From Clavaria fumosa (taxonomy: Eukaryota > Basidiomycota > Agaricomycetes > Agaricales > Clavariaceae), in assembly GCA_951802425.1 (NCBI GenBank), contig OX637803.1, positions 3,038,001 through 3,102,000 of the forward strand: 64,000 bases of DNA. The letters run 5' to 3'. Under the pieces are notes generated by a model. The model saw nothing but the letters and a program-made list of their open reading frames with translations. It searched no databases and was not told the DNA's origin. How positions within the stretch are numbered: position 1 is the stretch's first letter; each line of letters opens with the position of its first letter. Shown here in pieces: positions 1 through 11,400 of this stretch. Both the position numbers and the translations under genes were made by a program.

Positions 1-365
1 TGGGATTCAAAATGGTCTTCTATGCGAGCTGTACTTCTATAAGGTACCTTCCAACCATCTTCCGAGGGTCTTATACCGGTCCTCCTATCGCAGCACCAAT
101 CGCATTTGTCGTCATCTTCGGCGTTGTTGATGGGAGTGTAGTGACCGGGTCGCTGGATGCCTCAGATCTGCACAACCACATGCCTAACATGCACTCCCAT
201 CGTCTACCTCAGCCTTGCTGCCCTGCTGAACCATGTTGTCATTGCCCCGGCATTGCCCCGGCTCCCCCAGGCCATGTAGGTATTTTTATGTATTGAATCA
301 CTCTTATCAGAAGTTATGGATGTTGTATGGATTGGTCTGATTAGGGGGGAGGAAATTGATATATG
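1..365. other. Unassigned leading segment
   Basis: I see no gene here that I can support. A 94-codon open frame on the plus strand (12-296) has no recognisable motif. The minus strand over 1-150 gives a short hydrophilic, cysteine-containing stretch that could be an exon fragment of something outside the window. It leads directly into the tandem repeat at 366. Confidence 0.4.
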
Positions 366-625
366 GAAACCTCTCATATCATCTACAATATATTGTTAGG
401 TTCTGATATCTGATACATTGAAACTGCTCATATCATCTCCAATATATTGTTAGGTTCTGATATCTGATATATTGAAACCTCTCATATTATCTCCAATATA
501 TTGTTAGGTTCTGATATCTGATATATTGAAACCTCTCATATTATCTCCAATATATTGCTAGGCTCTGATATTTGATATATTGAAACCTCTCATATCATCT
601 CCAATATATTGTTAGGTTGACAATA
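366..625. repeat. 54-bp tandem repeat, about 4.7 copies
   Basis: The unit begins GAAACCTCTCATATCATCTC and recurs at 366, 420, 474, 528 and 582, exactly 54 bp apart, with few substitutions between copies. It is AT-rich and contains no open frame. It ends where the foldback element at 629 starts, so that element may have inserted at the edge of the array. Confidence 0.9.
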
Positions 626-628
626 GCT

Positions 629-1850
629 ATGCAATATATTACAATACATGTCCCTTTTCAGGCCTGCCCTGCACACTCAGCCAGTCAGCCAGAATAGGAA
701 TGCCAGTCAAACAATGGCAAACAAAATATGCTAAAAATAAAAACAAAAACTCGAAATTGAGCAGCCCTGTGCTGGGTCCTTCAGGCACAGGTTACCAATC
801 AGGCATAGCTGCTTTTGGTAAGCTGCTATGACTGTGGAAAACTTTTTTTGCACAGCTTGTAAAATATGACTTTTTATACAGCAAAAAATCAGCAAAAGTC
901 AGGGGATTTGGAATTAGGGTGTTATTGGCCTGGGAGCATGGCTATTTGTTAGATTGCAAATTCGAGCCATCAGACTACACCTTATGACATCTAATACAAT
1001 CATACAAAAGCCCATAATATTTGGTGCAGAACTACAGATTCCCCATGTCTATTTTCCCAAATTTCTCAAAATCTCTCCCCAGACAGTCCCTTTGTCAAAT
1101 CACATATTCCTGTTGTCTGATAGCTGACAAGGTATGCATGAATACATGTTCAAAGTTTGGTGAATTTAGGCCAAGTTCTCAGGAAGATAGCCCAGAATGT
1201 GTCTTTTGGAGGACAGTCTAAAGTAAAGGCAACAACACAGGCAGGGATAAGCAACACCTTGACTGTCTTCAAAATCACACATTCTGAGCTATCTTCCTGA
1301 GAACTTGGCCTAACTTCACCAAACTTTGAACATGTATTCATGCATACCTTGTCAGCTATTAGACAACAGGAATATGTGATTTGACAAAGGGACTGTCTGG
1401 GGAGAGATTTTGAGAAATTTGGGAAAATAGACATGGGAAATCTGTAGTTCTGCACCAAATATTATGGGCTTTTGTATGGTTGTATTAGATGTCATAAGGC
1501 ATAGTCTGATGGCTCGAATTTGCAATCTAACAAATAGCCATGCTCCCAGGCCAATAACACCCTAATTCCAAATCCCCTGACTTTTGCTGATTTTTTGCTG
1601 TATAAAAAGTCATATTTTACAAGCTGTGCAAAAAAGTTTTCCACAGTCATAGCAGCTTACCAAAAGCAGCTATGCCTGATTGGTAACCTGTGCCTGAGGG
1701 ACCCCGCACAGGGCTGCTCAATTTCGAGTTTTTATTTTTTATTTTTAGCATATTTTGTTTGCCATTGTTTGACTGGCATTCCTATTCTGGCTGACTGGCT
1801 GAATGTGCAGGGCAGGCCTGAAAAGGGACATGTATTGTAATGTATTGCAT
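629..1850. repeat. 1.2-kb foldback (palindromic) element
   Basis: Two arms of about 590 bp (629 to about 1219 and about 1260 to 1850) are reverse complements of each other across a centre near 1239. For example, CATGTATTGTAAT at 1829 mirrors ATTACAATACATG at 638. A few substitutions separate the arms. Two short open frames (1021-1221 plus, 1150-1458 minus) share their first ~48 residues only because of this symmetry and are not genes. A clear target duplication was not found. A transcript across it would fold into a long hairpin. Confidence 0.9.
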
Positions 1851-2735
1851 GGCTGAGTGTGCCAATGTATGGAATGATTAGAGCAGTCAATGTATCATGC
1901 AATCAGCCAGTGAATCAGAGGTGCTCATGTATGGGACAATCAGAGCAGTCAATGTATGTCAGACTTAGTCTCACGCTCACACAACTTAACGTAAGGTCAA
2001 TGATGATGATACTAACATAAGGGGAAAAGGGTACAAGTAAGAAAAGGACGAAGTATATATAGCAAACGCTTCGGGAGTTGCTGGCGTTCCCACGCTCGGA
2101 CCCCGTGCGTCACGTGATGCACCCAGGCCCGGGTCACGTGATTTTCCCATTACATAATCTGCCACCCATTCGGGTCACGTGACTCATCCGCGATCTTCCC
2201 GCAACTCTTTTGCAATCCTTTCCTGGCCTTTCCAGCCTGCTTATGTAAGCAATCCTGACAATGTATCATGCAATCAGCCAGTGAATCAGAGGTGTTCATG
2301 TATGGGACAATTAGAGCTGTTAATATATTGACTATTTGACTAGAGTGGTCAATATATCATGCAACTAGAGGTGGCCATGTATTAGCCATTGAATCAGAAG
2401 AGTCAATGCATGGTATGATTAGAAGACTTAATGCATCATACAATGAGTCAACCAGAGATGCCAATGTATGGGACAATTAGAGCAGTCAATATATTGGCTA
2501 TTTGACTAGAGTGGTCAATGTATCATACAATCAGAGGTGGCCATGTATTAGCCATTGAATCAGAGGGATCAATGCATGGCATAATTAGAAGACTTAATGT
2601 ATCATGCAGCCAGCCAGTCAATCAGAGATGCCAATGGATGGGACAATTAGAGCAGTCAATGTACCATACAATCAGCCAGTGAACAGAGGTGCTAATGTAT
2701 GGGACAAGTAGAGCAGCTACCTGATTACAATTGGC
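1851..2735. repeat. Degenerate 166-170 bp direct repeats
   Basis: The motif TATGGGACAATTAGAGC recurs at about 1930, 2301, 2467, 2637 and (diverged) 2698. Between 2301 and 2637 the whole intervening sequence repeats with a spacing of 166 to 170 bp. A solo LTR at 1957-2260 interrupts the array. No coding potential was seen. Confidence 0.75.
1957..2260. mobile_element. Solo LTR, 304 bp
   Basis: The segment starts TGTCAGACTTAG and ends AATCCTGACA, giving the TG...CA ends and short inverted tips (TGTCAG/CTGACA) typical of LTRs. It is flanked by an identical 5-bp duplication, ATGTA (1952-1956 and 2261-2265), inside the surrounding direct repeat, so the insertion site is unambiguous. It has a TATATATA-like box near 2055 and three CACGTG hexamers. 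No internal retrotransposon sequence remains, which fits loss by LTR-LTR recombination. The family is unknown and differs from both LTR types at 3666 and 5531. Confidence 0.85.
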
Positions 2736-2755
2736 CATATATCATTTTAGGTGTT

Positions 2756-3330
2756 CTAAGTCAGAGGAATACATACAACACTGGAAAATGGTAATGAGAA
2801 CCAATTCATACATGCTGCTACCAGGGTCTGGTGGCTCCCCATGACAAAGCCAGTCTCATACACTCCTAGCTGCACAGACGCATGAGACCCTTGAACTGTA
2901 TCCCCTCGCACCGCCACCCCCACGCCCTGTGCTTCGTTCCAGTGGAATGGGAAGAGAACCGCCCCGTCACTGGAAGAGGTCGCAAGATCCTTTCGCGCAG
3001 TAACACTATGAAAAGGCCGTAGCTGCGGAAGCCGCTTGGCGACCGGCGAAAATGCCACTAGGAGTACAAGAAGAGCCTCGAGCTGGTCTGCCGTTAAGGG
3101 CATCAGGGGATTTAAACAATGATTCATGGAAAACACTACGTGAGCATAGCACTGCATCACTGCTCATACTGAACATAATGAATTGTATCAAGAAAGAGCA
3201 CTCAGAGTCCAGTGCATTTCATTGGGAAATTGAAGGCAAGGCATGGGGACTTGAGGATGAGGCCGAATTGTTGAGGCATCACCATCACTGCTTGTCTAGG
3301 AATGTACACAAAGTTGAGCAATTGAAGTAG
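2756..3330. other. Unassigned segment with overlapping short frames
   Basis: A 134-codon minus frame (2756-3160) and a 92-codon plus frame (3052-3330) overlap. Neither shows a domain, a convincing start context or splice structure that I can defend. It lies just beyond the 3' end of the broken NLR gene, so it could hold that gene's degenerate 3' flank. Confidence 0.3.
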
Positions 3331-3429
3331 TACATTATATTACAAACTACAACAGATATGGCTCTTCTATGAAAGTGTTGACTCATGGAGGAGGGATTGT
3401 GGTCAAAATATCTGCTGTGGCCTGAGCAT

Positions 3430-3665
3430 CATCATTCCATCACTGCACATCTAGGCTCCCTGCTTCATCCTACTTGTGCTGATCTTTGAATGTGGCAGCC
3501 AGATTGGCAAGACTTGTCAAGTATCTGTTTGTGCTGGACCAAGTATCCTCTTGTTCACTTCCATCACTTGCACCCCTAGACTCTCTGCTTCATCCAACTT
3601 CCCCTGCTTCCTGTATATGGCTGCCAGATGAGCAATACTTCTCAAAGTATCAGGGTGTTTTGGCC
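3430..3665 (-). pseudogene. NLR gene piece 3: terminal TPR remnant
   Basis: Read on the minus strand, this encodes just under two 42-residue TPR units of the same family as the array at 46-49.7 kb (HPDTLRSIAHLAAIYRKQGK and onward), then decays: a stop follows PAQTDT and the next unit is frameshifted. It joins the copia target duplication TGGCC at 3661-3665. Conceptual removal of the copia element places it in frame with piece 2 at 18,031-18,210. It is therefore the stranded 3' end of the gene that starts at 51,564, and is unlikely to be expressed. Confidence 0.85.
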
Positions 3666-3915
3666 TGTCATTGTTGCTGTGCTAGTGGTAACGCAACTGC
3701 TTACTCAAGCGGACATTTAATTACTCTTTTTAGCTGTATGACTTTCTTTTTCCATGGCTCAGTCTTTACTATGACTGAGCTGTGAGTAACCTGCATTCTA
3801 TTCTGCATTTCACATCTTCTGATGAATTAGAGTAGAATACAGATCACTTTAGGTATTACTACAGACAGTCTTTACTACGACTGAGCTAATACAGATCACT
3901 TTAGTTATTTCTGCA
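3666..3915 (+). repeat. Copia 5' LTR
   Basis: This 250-bp LTR matches the copy at 17,780-18,030 apart from 12 substitutions. Of the eight CpG-type differences, seven carry the mutated (T) state in this copy. It includes an internal near-duplication of a TACAGATCACTTTAG motif. Confidence 0.95.
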
Positions 3916-3919
3916 GATT

Positions 3920-5530
3920 ATGAGACTTGTTATGCACCCCAAATCAACTTCTACAAACTCGATGAGCAACGCTATCACTGTCCCTTGTCTCCACGATGAC
4001 GGAGCGAACTGGCCTGACTACCAGTTGAAGGTCTGGATGGCTATGGGAGCCCGAGGTTTAATTAGACACGTTGACGGAACTGTGCGAAAACCGGTCGCTT
4101 ACCCCCTTGTGGACAGTATCCCGATGAAAGCCCCAGGGACCAGAGTGACCAACGAGGATCTGGAAGAAAAGGAGAAAAAATTTGATGACTACGAGCAAAA
4201 GGATTACAGTGCGCAACATGTAATGCTCACCACGGTATCACCCCGCCTGGCGATGCTCATCAAAAACATGTCCGTTGTCGACATGTGGACTGCAATCCGA
4301 AGGGATGCTACAATCAAAAGTCAGCTTCACAAGGTGGATACCCGCCGCAGGCTCCAAACAATGCACTGCGACGAGGACAGCGATATAAAAGCCCACCTGA
4401 ACATCATGACAAAGGTTCGAGAGGAGCTAGACATGATGGGATCTTCAGTCAACGATGATGATTTTGCGACGATTATACTCACGTCCATCCCTCTGAGTTA
4501 CTGCACTTTGCTACACTCCATCACACACAGCGCCAACCTCTCTGGAAATGTTCTGAACCCGAATGACTTGATGCGGATCATCCTTGAGGAGGCTTGACAA
4601 TGCGAGCTTGTCGACCAGTCGTCGAAGTCTGGCGATGCCGCACTCAATGCGAAAAAGGGCAAAGGCCGACAAGAAAAATCTAACTCATCAGAAAATAAAA
4701 CTCCGTGTGGAAACTGTCAACACATGAACCATAAGACCATGAACTGCTTCCAGAAAGGAGGTGCCAAGGAAGGACAAGCCCCATGGCAGAAGAAAGGTGA
4801 AGCCGCGAACGCGGCAGCTACTGTCAGTGAAAAGAAAGACAATCACGATGAATACCTGGCCTTCACGTCCCTCAAAGGACCATCCAAGGACATTGCCACA
4901 GCAGCAACCCCCCCTAGGTTGTCTGAGATCATACTGGACAGCGGCGCCATGGCGCATTTTTGCCCGGACGGAGCTATGTTCGTTAGTTACTCAGCTATGA
5001 GCAAACGGCCCATAATGGCCGCCAACGGAAGAGAAATGAGTGTGATAGGTTGTGGTGGCATAATCCTACAGGTGCCGAACGGAAATAACATCAGTACATT
5101 TCGGCTGAAGGACATTGCGCACGCACCTACAATGGCCTACACCCTCATCTCCATCGGCAAACTCTCCAAAGCTGGCTATATCACGGAGTTCGCAGATAAC
5201 CTGTGTGTTGTAAAAACTGCACAAGGAAAACTTCTAGCTAAAATCCTGAAGACGAACAGCCTATACCAGTTACCAAGACCGTCGCCTACGTCAGACAAAG
5301 CCCTTGCAGCAGTGAAAACACAAAAACTTACGATGTTAGAGGCGCATCGTGTCCTCGGGCACATCCACTATGCTGCAGTAAAGCATGCAGTTCTGTCAGG
5401 CAAGGTTTTAGGGATTGAAGTAGACAACACGTCAGACGCACCGTTTTGTGACACCTGTGCACGAGCCAAACCTCACCGTCAACCATTCCTGCAGAAGGCT
5501 ACCAACGTCGCCAAGCAATTCGGCAAGCGG
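3920..5530 (+). pseudogene. Copia gag-protease-integrase N-terminus, split by one TGA
   Basis: From the ATG at 3920 the frame encodes a copia-type gag. A TGA at 4595-4597 interrupts it, then the same frame continues to the gypsy insertion at 5530. Visible motifs are a CCHC zinc knuckle (CGNCQHMNHKTMNC, near 4706-4747), the retropepsin site LDSGAMAHFCPD (near 4935), and the integrase zinc-binding HHCC region (EAHRVLGHIHY ... CDTCARAKPHR, 5340-5475). The protein would capsidate and process element RNA and begin the integrase. Because the stop is single and in frame, a gag-pol polyprotein inactivated by point mutation is more likely than two separate genes. The frame continues on the far side of the gypsy element at 15,453. 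Confidence 0.85.
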
Positions 5531-6436
5531 TGTAGTAGGCTGTACAGGTGTTGGCTGCAAATAGATGTTCGCGGCCGGGTTCTTCAGGGGGTCTTATTGC
5601 ACAACGGGTATACTAGACAGAACCTTGGAGGATATGGAGGTTGAGTGCAAAAGGTTCAGAGAGTGAAAATATACGTTGTCCGGAGTATCCGGTATCGGAT
5701 CCGATAGAGTCCGATGTTTGGATCGAAGGTTCGAGGGGCCGGCGACGACGAAGGCCAGCGGATCAATAGGTACGACAAAAGGTGAGCTTGCTAAAAATCA
5801 CAGCACGATGTGGGTGTTAAAAAGCTCGATTTCCGTATAGTCCGAAGTGTGCTTAAGTACAGTTCTGTAAGTACAGCAAATTGGAATGTACGGAAATGTC
5901 CGGAAAACATATGGCACAGCGCCATGTCGCGTGAAGGGTTACATGAGGGAGTTATATCACAAGAGAATTGAGTAGCTCAGAGGAATGAAATGTCTGATGA
6001 GTAGCACATGTCCGGACCGCTCGTAAACTGAAGGAAAGTGGGGCTGGTACAGCAAAGGGGTATTAGGAACAATGGGCAAAGTACTGCAAAGGGTTGGAAA
6101 CGTTCAAATGATTGAATGGTTGAAAGGGATCACAATATGAAATTTACAGCATGTTATATGAAATAAAGGAATGGGAATGGAATAATGAGTATGTCAAGCG
6201 CTGACCATGCTGGAGTGATGAAATAGAAAGGCGTGGGCGGTGTGTGAGACCTGCGGGCTGTGATCTTCACGGGGAGTTGGAGACTGGAGAGTCCGATGTC
6301 GGATAAGTATCGGTCATTATCGGATGGTGTCGGATTGTTATCGGATTGTATCGGACGCGATTGCTTTGGATCCCGAAATATCCGGATGATCGGTATCTGT
6401 CATGTTTCTATGTTCAAACCGCATATTATCCTTACA
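5531..6436 (-). repeat. Gypsy LTR (3' LTR in element sense)
   Basis: This 906-bp LTR has no indels relative to its partner at 14,547-15,452. Six of the twelve differences carry the deaminated state here and six carry it in the other copy. It lies about 160 bp upstream of the plus-strand antisense gene and could supply its promoter. Confidence 0.95.
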
Positions 6437-6595
6437 TTCTCCCGGGGGCTGAAAATGCAACTGCCCTCAGTTGCGACCAAACAAGGCCAAATAATCGTTT
6501 GTTGATCGTGAAGTACGCGTTGTGTGGGTGCACATAGGTCCAAACACGCACTTGTGTCTTCTCCAATAACAGCAACGCATCAACCATCCAAAAAA

Positions 6596-7984
6596 ATGGA
6601 AAACTTCGACGCTATCGTTTTCCGGAACGCGGTCCAGGCGATGACAGAGGCGCGGACCATGGCGCCGGGTGAGGATTTACCAGAGCGGGGGCAGGACAGT
6701 GAATACGTGGAGTGGGTGCAGATATATGGGGGTGATGCGGTGTGTGTTGTTTCTTTCTGTCTTTTTGACTTTGCACTGACAAGTTTTCAGGATGATTTCC
6801 TTGCGGGCTACGTTGCCGCAATCGACGATGATGTGGAGGTGGACAAAGGACTCGTCCTCGTCGCGCGAAGGCTCAAAAAGTGGCGAAGGCTCCGCGGGGA
6901 CAAATGGACCGCCGAGCGGACGAGGAAACAGGAGGAGGCCGAAGCCGAACAGGAACGTGCGGACGAGGAGAGGGCGGCTGCCGAGAGGGCCGCAGCGGAG
7001 GCGGAGGCGGAGGAGAGGCGGACGGAGGCGACGAGAGCTGCCGAGAAGAGGGCGCGCCTTGCCCGGGCGCGCCTCATTGTGATCAGTGACAGCGACGACG
7101 ACAGCGGGGCAGCGGCAGCAACAGCAACAACAACGACGGGGGCGGTGGAGTCCGGCGCAACGGCAGCGGCGACGACGAGGGTATCGCCAGACGCCGCGGA
7201 GCTGCGTGGAGACGAGGTTGCAACTGCGGAGGAGGAGACAGGGAAGGTACGGGTGGCAGCGGCAGAAGATCGGGACGGTCTTCGGACCGTGTGGGGAACC
7301 GATGGGGTGACGCCCATTGGTGTTATCGAGGCGGCGGCAGTGAGTGCGGTGGCCAGGGAAGGCGAGCAGACGGTCGAGGAGCCCCTCACGTTGGAGGCTC
7401 GGGTGGGCGGGCGGATGACGGCAACTCCGGTGTGGGTGGAGATGGCGAGGCGGAGGGCGGCGGAGCGGGGGCGAGGGAGGAGGAGCGGAGCGGGGGCGGA
7501 CATAAAGTCCCGGGCTGCGCGGCAGCCTGGAGATAAGGTAAGTGGTCGATTAAAATGTGTGAAGGTTTAGGGTGTCTGATCTAATGAATAGGAACATGAT
7601 CCGGCTTGCGAGGAGTGCACCCGGAAGCGGTGCGCGTGTTACGGAGTGGAGGGGATAGCGTGCCGGTGGTGCCGGACATACAAGGTGTCATGCAGTCTCT
7701 CAGCTGTACGAGGTAAGTAATATTCTTTTTATTTCTTGATGAATCAATCTAAAAGGTGTGTTTCAGGGGTGAAAGCCGAGAGGGTCGCGGTGTCTGGTGC
7801 CGGAGGTAAGTCAAGAGAGTACCGGATCTGTATCGGCTAACATAGCGGTGTAGGTCCGAAGGCGGCGGAAGCGACCGCAAGCAAAAGGCTGAGGCGAGGT
7901 GCAACATGGGTACCAGTTCGCAAGGAGACGATGCCGGAGGAGGAGGAGGAGGAGGAGGATGAAATTGAAGATGACAGCGTGTAG
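6596..7984 (+). CDS. Antisense intron-containing gene inside the gypsy element
   Basis: The ATG at 6596 follows an A-rich leader. I model introns at 6740-6790, 7538-7591, 7713-7766 and 7806-7853, all with GT...AG ends, which keep one frame to a TAG at 7982-7984. The product has an N-terminal globular segment, a long Ala/Glu/Arg-rich coiled-coil stretch (about residues 90-155), an acidic/Ser patch (VISDSDDD), and a cysteine cluster after intron 2 (CEECTRKRCACYG ... CRWCRTYKVSC, spacing C-x2-C-x4-C-x-C-x8-C-x2-C-x5-C) that suggests a zinc-binding domain. The frame stays open beyond the TAG for about 65 codons to 8188 (basic, then helical), so the stop may be a recent mutation. It lies opposite to gag-pol near the element 3' end. 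No function is known to me; nucleic-acid binding is a guess from the Cys cluster. Confidence 0.65.
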
Positions 7985-8190
7985 CTGGTGGAGGAGCCAT
8001 CAGCGAAGAGGAGGAAGGCGGAGGCGGGCCCTAGCCGGAAGGGAAAGGAGCGGGAGACGGCGGCGGGACCATCGGTCAGAGAGGCGCTGGAGCAGGCGCT
8101 CCAGATGATGGAGAGGGGGGCCAACCAGGTGAAGGCCGGAGCCGAGTTGCTCCGGATGCTTCTCCTTGGTGAGCGCCTTACTGTATAAGT
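7985..8190 (+). pseudogene. Possible read-through C-terminus of the antisense gene
   Basis: In the same frame as the upstream exon and directly after the TAG at 7982-7984, about 65 codons encode a basic, nuclear-localisation-like run (SAKRRKAEAG) and an amphipathic helix (LEQALQMMERGANQVKAGAE). The continuity suggests the original protein extended here. Confidence 0.45.
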
Positions 8191-8428
8191 ATTGTATTTA
8201 TATAAATATTTTTCTTTTTCCCATTTGCTATATTATGTCGTGCTAGAAAAGTGAGTGAGGGATGTGAGAATGTAAGAAAATGGTTAAAGAAACGTCTGGT
8301 ATAAAGTTTGGACTTGTCCGAAATTTCAATTTTATTTATTTATTTTTGGGCAATTTTTTTTTGTGTGGAACTTCAAAGGAAATCAATGTAAATTATAGGG
8401 GACTAAGAGATACGATGGAGGAAAGTGC
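8191..8428. other. Non-coding spacer between the antisense gene and the pol 3' end
   Basis: An AT-rich segment of about 240 bp in which the two convergent transcription units of the gypsy element would terminate. T-rich runs lie near 8325-8360. No coding frame was seen. Confidence 0.5.
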
Positions 8429-11400
8429 TTAATGGCGAGGCCGAAGGTTCCGGGTTGCTCCGGAGCGTTGCGGACGAGTTTCCGGAGCATCGGTATCGGT
8501 GGCCTCGTTGTCGGATTCATCAGATAGATCGGCCGCCTGGCTTTCCTCATCTTCGGTGTTGATAGAGTTATGTGACATCTCGTGTGTTTGATGGTGAGGG
8601 ACGTCCTGGTTTATCTCTGTCGTTTGGTTGGTGATAGCAGTGACCGGAATCGATGTTTGCGACCGCGGATAGTAGGGAATGATGCGGAAAGCTGCGTAGT
8701 GGATTTTGGAGATGGCGCCGTCGAGTTCTGAGAGGATGTATGCGCCGTATTGAGTTCGGCGGACAACGATCATCGGTCCGAAGAATCGCGGTTTTGTCTT
8801 CCGGTTTAATTCCATTTCTACGGCCGAGTTTCGGATCAATACCAGCAATCCGGGTTGGAAGTCGTAATCGATAATAGACTTGCGGTGTGCGTCGATGAAC
8901 TGTTTGACGGATTGTTTGCGGGCAGCGAGCACTTTATCGGCGATTGTTGCAAGATCTTCTCGTTTTTGCAGTTGGCGGGCACGAAGGGCTATCAGTTCCG
9001 GAGTGGTCATCAGGGCATTGGCGGTCGGAATTAGATATGTTGCTTCGGATATGTCGAAAGGGAAAAGCGGTTCGACGCCGTGTGCAATGTAAAACGGAGA
9101 GTGACCAGTGGATCGTTGGATTGTGGTTCGTTCTGCCCAAATGACTGAGGGTAAAACGTCTGGCCATTTCGATTCGTCTCCGTCTGCTGCTTTGATTAAC
9201 GACTCGCGGACCGACCGGTGGGCACGTTCGATGACGCCGTTAGCGCGGGAATTATATCCGGAAATACGGATGTGATGGATTCCATACCGCTTCTTGAGGA
9301 AATCGAGAGCTTTGATAAATGGGGCACCGTTATCCGTAATAATTTCTTCTACAGCTCCCCATCGGCACAGTATATCTTCAAATATGAAGGTTCCGAGAAG
9401 TCGGGCGGTCTCATTTCGTAGCGGTCTTGCTTCCGGGTATGCGGATAACAAGCATCGGGCGTGGACAAGAAGTCGGAAACCGCGGGTTTTGGGTAGGAAC
9501 ATGGTATCTATATGCACTCGACGGAAAAGACCGGCCGGCGTGGCGACCGTCAGTGGAATAAAAATCTTCCGGATTTGCTGAGTCTGGCATTGGTGACAAG
9601 TTCGGACAAACCATTTTACGTCTTGATCCAACACCGGCCACCAGAACCGATTTAGAATACGTGTCCAGATAACGTAAACGCCTTTGTGGCCGAGTGAATC
9701 GTGTGCCTCTGTGATAATTGCAAGCCGTTTGTGGTCCGGAGGCACTACCTGGTGGCATCTGTTAGGTCGGCGACGCCATAGCTTGTCATCTAGAATGAAG
9801 AACTGGGATGCGGAGCGGATTAATCATCGGAACTGGTTTGCATCGATGCCGGAAGGACGGATCGGGTTTCGAAGGAAAGATTCTATTTTCCGGATCTGGT
9901 CTTCTCTTTTCTTTGCTGCGTTGGGTTGCGGTATAAGAATGGTGGAGGATTCATTCGGAGCCGGTGAATCATTGGATGGTACCGTCAAATTGAGTAGCAT
10001 CGATCCTGCGTAAACTTTGAAGCGAGAATGGGCGATGCCGGCGAGTGGCGTCTCGGATGGGTAGGAAGCGTCCGGTGCTCGATTCATGTGTTCCATGGTG
10101 AATACATAGCTCCGATCGATCCAGTCTTCGTGATCTTTGGACTCGGTGTCTTCTTCACCATCTGCGGCACGTCGGCGTGATAGTCCGTCAGCTCCGGTGT
10201 GTTTATCTGCGGGAATATGAACAAGGTCGAAATCGAAGAGTAGTATACCGGCAATCCATCGATTCATGGCAGCGTTTGGTTGAACGTCCGGATTGTTTAG
10301 CATACCCTTAATGAACTTTGCGTCCATTTCAATGGTGAATTTCGGAAGGCCGATAAGGTAAATCCGGTACGACCGAAGTGCGCGGAAGAGTCCGTATAAT
10401 TCGATTTTTGCTTGAGAGTATCGGGCCTCGCGTTCGTTCCAGGTAATCGAGCCGAATCTGGATGGGTATCGGATTCCATCTTGTCCGATTTGAAATAGCG
10501 CGAAGCCGATGGCGATGTTGGACGAGTCGACAGCCATAATTACGGGCCGCCCAGAACGGTAATCGATCGGTCGAATGGCGGATGAGTTGACTATTGCGTG
10601 TTTAAGTCGGTCCATCGAATTTTGCTCTTCTTCTTCGAACCTGAATGGGACGTCCTTACGAGTTAGGCTGACAAGTGGTTGGGCAAGTACGGCATAGTTT
10701 TTGATGAATATCCGGAGCAGTCCGCAGACGCCTAAAAATGATCGTACATCTGTAAGTGTTTTGCACGGAGGCCAGTCTCGAATGCGCTGAACATTGGAAG
10801 CGTCTGGAACTTGCCCTTCATATGTGCACGTGTGTCCGGTAACGATTGTTTCGGGGGTGCAAATTGTCGTTTTCTTGCCATTAAAGGTTCCTCCGACTAT
10901 TTTGACTCGTTGGAGCACCTGGTTGACGTTATTCAAATGCTCCCAAACGAACCGCCATGTTTGCGGATTCTCCGGGATCGTCTCGTAAGTGCCGTCCGGA
11001 AGCTCGTATCGGGTCTCCGGGCCCTTAATCGCTACATCGTCTACGAATGGGATGGTTACATGCGGAATTTCGTCTTGGAGAATATGCGTGACGTCTCCAT
11101 GCATAATCTGTGTCGCGTTGGTGTATCCCATGGGGACACAAGTGAGCCATTTGGCTCCGAGAGGGGTTTGGAACGTGGTAAGGTCTCGACTCCGTTCGTC
11201 AAGGGACCGCTGATCGAAGGAGACGAAAAGGTCGAGTGATCCGTAGCATCCGCGTCCGGCGAATGATTCCGCAAAAACCTCCATTATCGGGGGAACCGCG
11301 GAGTCGCCGATAGTAACTTTGTTCAACGGTTGGAGATTATGGACAAGTCGGAGGGACTTTCCGTCTTTCTTTAACACGCAAAACCACTGGGACTGGTAGG

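Noticed and set aside
12..296. 94-residue plus-strand protein at the window start
   Set aside because: No recognisable domain and Cys/Pro-rich low complexity near the end; coding status cannot be supported.
1021..1458. Two genes with an identical N-terminus
   Set aside because: They lie in the two arms of the foldback palindrome and share sequence only for that reason.
6792..7536. Several GC-rich frames on both strands over the antisense gene
   Set aside because: Low-complexity Arg/Gly/Ala/Ser translations are shadows of the coiled-coil coding region; only the frame with consistent introns and the Cys cluster was kept.
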